A stretch of DNA of 7,169 nt from an uncultured Bacilli bacterium (lineage in GTDB: Bacteria; Bacillota_I; Bacilli_A; RF39; UBA660). Location of the stretch: contig CANROR010000059.1 in NCBI GenBank assembly GCA_947632275.1, positions 1 through 7,169 on the forward strand, in the 5' to 3' direction. This document shows positions 4,443-7,169 of this stretch, one piece after another. The position numbers and the translations under genes are program-made. Below the pieces are notes generated by a model. That model saw nothing but the letters and a program-made list of their open reading frames with translations. It did not search any database and was not told the origin of the DNA. Every line of letters begins with the position of its first letter. Position 1 is the stretch's first letter.

Positions 4443-6686
4443 TTATTCGTCATCTTTTTTTTCTTCTAATTTTACTAAAACTTCGCGCGGTTTAGAACCA
4501 TTTTGGGGTCCAACAATGCCTCTGGCTTCTAATAAATCCATCATATTGGCGGCGCGATTATAACCATAATGGAAACGTCTTTGAATTAAAGAAGCACTGA
4601 TTTTACCAGTTTGAATCGCAAATTCAACAACCATATTATAATCATCATCCGTATCCGAATTACTGCCACCACCGGCATAAGTCGCCGAACTTTCTTGGGT
4701 TAAATTAACAAAATCATCATTATATTTCGCGGTTGCTTGTTTTTTACAATAATCAATTAATCTTTTAATTTCATCATCGTTAACAAAACAACCTTGAACC
4801 CGGATGGGAGCACTTTCACCCATTGGAAAGTATAACATGTCCCCACGTCCAAGTAATTTTTCGGCACCACTTTGGTCTAAAATAGTCCGGGAATCAATTT
4901 GACTGGAAACTGCAAACGAAATTCGGGAAGGAATATTATTTTTAATTAAACCAGTTATGACATCAGTAGAAGGCCTTTGAGTTGCCACAATTAAATGAAT
5001 TCCGGCGGCCCGAGCAAGTTGCGTAATTCGGGTAATTGAATCTTCTACTTCTTTAGAAGCAACGAGCATTAAATCGGCAAGTTCATCAATAATAGTAACA
5101 ATATAAGGCATATGCATTAATTGTTTTTCGGGATGTTTTTTATTTTCTTTATCTACCCAGGCATTGTAGCCCGCGATATTTTTAACTTCTTTATCACTGA
5201 AAAGTTGGAACCGGTCATCCATTTCTTTGACTACGCGTTGTAAAGTAAGACTGGCTTTTTTCGGATCACTTACTACTGGACATAATAGGTGAGGTATTCC
5301 ATTATAATTGGTAAGTTCGACCTTTTTAGGGTCAATTAGAACGAGTTTTACTTCGTTCGGTTTATAACGCATTAAAATGGAAGCAATAATACCATTGATA
5401 CAAACGGATTTCCCACTCCCAGTGGAACCGGCAACTAAAAGGTGAGGCATTTTAGTTAAATCCATAACCTTACTAGTACCCATGATATCTTTACCTAAAG
5501 CCGCGCAAATGGCCGCAGTAGAATTTAAATTTTCAGGACTTTCTAACACTTCGCGAAGACTGACGCTGGCAATCGTCGGATTAGGGATTTCAATCCCAAT
5601 TGTATTTTTGCCCGGGATTGGTGCTTGAATAATAACATCTTTACTAGCTAAGGCTAAAGCAATTTCTTTATTAATATTAACAATTCGTGAAACTTTGGTG
5701 CCACTTGGAACGGTAAGTTCATATTGCGTTACGGCCGGACCAATGTGAATGGCGACCACTTTGGCTTTTTCAATGCCAAAATCATTTAAAACCCGTTCGA
5801 GAATTTCTTTATTACTTCGCGTAAAATCGGTCGAATTAATTTTCTTTTGTTTGACGGGATCAAATATTTGTTGAAATTTTGGTAAGACATACGTGCCGGT
5901 ATCCGCGACTTCTTCTTGGGGTGAGGCTAAAGATTCTTGTGGAGCCGGTTTTTGTTTTAATTCATCGATACTCGTAATTATTACTTTATCATTTTTATCT
6001 TCTTCTTTTTCTTTGGCTATTGGTAACACATTGGTGGCATCACTAATTTCCACTTCATCGCTAGTTTCATTTTCTTTTGAGCTTTTATCCGGCGCCATAA
6101 TTTTTTGGAAAGGTCGGAATAATTTTTGAAATAGATCCGAAAGGGTAATATCAAAACCTAAAATAATACTAAAGATTAATAAAATAACTAAAATAATGGA
6201 AGTACCAGTTTTGGCAAATAAAGAAGCTAAAGCAAATAAAGATATGGCCCCAATGAAACCGCCACCAATAATAATGGATTTGGTGCCATCGGTGTTAATT
6301 GCCCCGGTATTCGGAATGGTACTCATTCTTTCCATATAATTTTCATAAGTTTTAGGTAAAATATCTTTCGGACTATTTTCTAAGGCTAAAAATTCATAAT
6401 GGGAAAAAATTAAAAGAACTAAAAAAGCAATTATTAAACCAATTAATCGCGGATTACTAAATTTCGGCATTTTTCGTTGGAAAAGCATATATATTCCCAA
6501 AGCAATAACGCTTAAAATAATAACAATCCACCAAGTACCCGCTAAAAACATGGCAAATTTTTTGATTATGGCACCAATAAAACCAAAACCAAAACCAATA
6601 ACGCCCACTAAAATTAAAATTAAACCCGTAAGTTCAACATTCATTTTAGAATTTTTTGCATCTTTTGTCTTTTTCTTTTTTGCCAT
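4443..6686 (-). CDS. ftsK: DNA translocase FtsK/SpoIIIE (747 aa)
   Basis: A membrane-anchored hexameric ATPase that pumps double-stranded DNA through the division or sporulation septum. The N-terminus has a Lys-rich start and four to five transmembrane segments (about 18-41, 48-69, 81-95, 138-160 and 165-187). A charged, Glu/Asp/Lys-rich linker runs over about 200-290. The motor follows, with Walker A GSTGSGKS at 420-427 (Lys426), the family stretch LIDPKKVELTNYNGIPHLL at about 450-468 and Walker B IIDELADL with Asp534-Glu535. The stretches QLARAAGIHLIVATQRPSTD and RISFAVSSQIDSRTILD come next. The last about 65 residues are the winged-helix gamma domain (FAIQTGKISASLIQRRFHYGYNRA), which reads orienting sequences on the chromosome. 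The length is ordinary for Firmicutes, where separate SpoIIIE and FtsK paralogues are hard to tell apart; spore-coat context makes a SpoIIIE role plausible. The start at 6686 has GGTGAA (complement of 6692-6697) just upstream and a good promoter. No key residue is missing. Confidence 0.97.
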   Translation of the reverse strand: MAKKKKTKDAKNSKMNVELTGLILILVGVIGFGFGFIGAIIKKFAMFLAGTWWIVIILSVIALGIYMLFQRKMPKFSNPRLIGLIIAFLVLLIFSHYEFLALENSPKDILPKTYENYMERMSTIPNTGAINTDGTKSIIIGGGFIGAISLFALASLFAKTGTSIILVILLIFSIILGFDITLSDLFQKLFRPFQKIMAPDKSSKENETSDEVEISDATNVLPIAKEKEEDKNDKVIITSIDELKQKPAPQESLASPQEEVADTGTYVLPKFQQIFDPVKQKKINSTDFTRSNKEILERVLNDFGIEKAKVVAIHIGPAVTQYELTVPSGTKVSRIVNINKEIALALASKDVIIQAPIPGKNTIGIEIPNPTIASVSLREVLESPENLNSTAAICAALGKDIMGTSKVMDLTKMPHLLVAGSTGSGKSVCINGIIASILMRYKPNEVKLVLIDPKKVELTNYNGIPHLLCPVVSDPKKASLTLQRVVKEMDDRFQLFSDKEVKNIAGYNAWVDKENKKHPEKQLMHMPYIVTIIDELADLMLVASKEVEDSITRITQLARAAGIHLIVATQRPSTDVITGLIKNNIPSRISFAVSSQIDSRTILDQSGAEKLLGRGDMLYFPMGESAPIRVQGCFVNDDEIKRLIDYCKKQATAKYNDDFVNLTQESSATYAGGGSNSDTDDDYNMVVEFAIQTGKISASLIQRRFHYGYNRAANMMDLLEARGIVGPQNGSKPREVLVKLEEKKDDE

Positions 6687-6703
6687 CTATCTTCACCATC
6701 ATA

Positions 6704-6732
6704 ATTATAACGTAACATTTCCGTTTTTTCAA
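6704..6732 (-). promoter_or_regulatory. Sigma-A-type promoter of ftsK
   Basis: On the minus strand, TTGAAA (complement of 6727-6732) and a perfect TATAAT (complement of 6704-6709) are separated by exactly 17 bp. Transcription would begin near 6697, leaving a leader of only about 10 nt. The ribosome site GGTGAA would then lie at the extreme 5' end of the mRNA, which is unusually short. Confidence 0.65.
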
Positions 6733-6749
6733 TTTTTTCCGCTTTCAAG

Positions 6750-6789
6750 TTGACGTTTTAATCTTGTTTGTTATGTTAACCCATACCAA
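6750..6789 (+). promoter_or_regulatory. Candidate promoter(s) of the spore-coat gene, sigma-A or sigma-E type
   Basis: Two overlapping readings exist. A sigma-A-like pair is TTGACG (6750-6755) with TATGTT (6772-6777), spacing 16. A sigma-E-like pair is TAATCTT (6759-6765) with CATACCAA (6782-6789), spacing 16. The second resembles the mother-cell consensus (about KMATATT and CATACAHT) but is 1-2 bp wide in spacing. Because cotJ genes are transcribed by sigma-E in Bacillus, the second is biologically attractive. The sequence alone does not decide. Confidence 0.35.
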
Positions 6790-6833
6790 TTTGGGAATAT
6801 TAACTAAGATATAAAAGAAGGAGGAAAAAATTA

Positions 6834-7169
6834 ATGTTATTTGATGAAAATTTTGATTTTTTTGGTTTAGATTTTGATTCTTTAGCCAAAGAAGAGTTAA
6901 TGAAACAAACAACAGATTACGATGTATTAAGTGCGGATGAAGGCTTTTTACGCGGCAATATGTATAAAAATGAATTTAAACCATATAAGAACTATACTTA
7001 TCGCAAAATAAGTCCGGTGGGTAAACGCGATCAATTATTATTTGATATTATGAAATATGATTTTGCGATTAATGATTTAAATTTAGTTTTAGATTTGCAT
7101 CCGGATGATACGCGTTTATTAGAATTATTTAAAAAATATGTGGCTCTTTTATGTGAAAAAGAGTTAGAG
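6834..7169 (+). CDS. Spore-coat CotJA/CotJB-like protein, 3' end outside the window
   Basis: The reading frame is open to the window end (112 codons, no stop). The ATG at 6834 is preceded by a strong AGAAGGAGG at 6816-6824. Residues 1-30 are acidic and Phe/Leu-rich. Residues about 32-55 (VLSADEGFLRGNMYKNEF) resemble the short CotJA segment in which a conserved Arg-Gly precedes a Phe/Tyr-rich stretch. Residues from about 60 onward (KRDQLLFDIMKYDFAINDL, then the LDLHPDD motif and LELFKKY) match the CotJB pattern of a helical protein with a conserved L-D-x-H-P-x-D. CotJ proteins are mother-cell products that join the spore coat with the manganese-catalase-like CotJC. A CotJA-like head on a CotJB body suggests a fused form. 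The gene is divergent from ftsK. Certain that it is a gene; CotJB likely; the fusion reading is less sure. Confidence 0.82.
   Translation, partial: MLFDENFDFFGLDFDSLAKEELMKQTTDYDVLSADEGFLRGNMYKNEFKPYKNYTYRKISPVGKRDQLLFDIMKYDFAINDLNLVLDLHPDDTRLLELFKKYVALLCEKELE

Noticed and set aside
5893..6129. Plus-strand 78-aa open frame
   Set aside because: It is the antisense of the ftsK linker, with no supporting ribosome site or family signal.
6550..6753. Plus-strand 67-aa open frame
   Set aside because: It is the antisense of the ftsK N-terminus and runs through the ftsK promoter, with no ribosome site.

Overview
The window is AT-rich, with a standard genetic code: TGG encodes Trp in ftsK, and TGA is a genuine stop in the repressor gene. 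Shine-Dalgarno sites are strong and of AGGAGG type. A SpoIIIE/FtsK translocase sits next to a CotJA/CotJB-type spore-coat gene. Together these suggest an endospore-forming, low-GC member of the Bacilli, perhaps one of the uncultured gut lineages near Mollicutes or Erysipelotrichia. The lineage is an inference from gene content and composition, not a database match.

Left part (1 to about 2620): an accessory, phage-like module. On the minus strand, a LexA/CI-type repressor (XRE helix-turn-helix plus S24 autoprotease, with all key residues present) overlaps by 4 nt a downstream gene for a zinc-ribbon/SAP-domain protein. Upstream of the repressor lies a dense control region with a short palindrome, a 20-bp spaced inverted repeat that brackets the probable repressor promoter, and two identical 19-bp tandem repeats. 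A good divergent plus-strand promoter (TTGCAT, 16 bp, TATAAT) abuts those repeats. It drives no protein. It leads into a noncoding segment of about 600 nt (1982-2584) that is closed by a 27-bp terminal helix, is clearly richer in G+C than its flanks, and is full of short helices including a GUGA tetraloop hairpin. Its size, host type and phage-like setting fit the large ornate bacterial RNA class ROOL. That assignment is by architecture and context, not by alignment. The RNA occupies the position where the lytic transcript would start in a lambdoid-type switch, so control by the S24 repressor is a testable idea.

Middle (2620-3251): one plus-strand gene of unknown function, 195 aa, starting about 80 nt after the RNA and ending convergent with trmL.

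Right part (3254-7169): core chromosome. On the minus strand, ftsK/spoIIIE is followed by a cysteine-free, membrane-anchored thioredoxin-fold-like protein and then by trmL (tRNA wobble 2'-O-methyltransferase). Terminators follow the last two genes. ftsK has a good promoter with a very short leader. Divergent from ftsK is the start of a spore-coat CotJA/CotJB-like gene, cut by the window end.

The left genes use mostly AGA for Arg and are very AT-rich. The ftsK and cotJ side uses noticeably more CGC, GCG and CCG codons, which agrees with recent acquisition of the left module.
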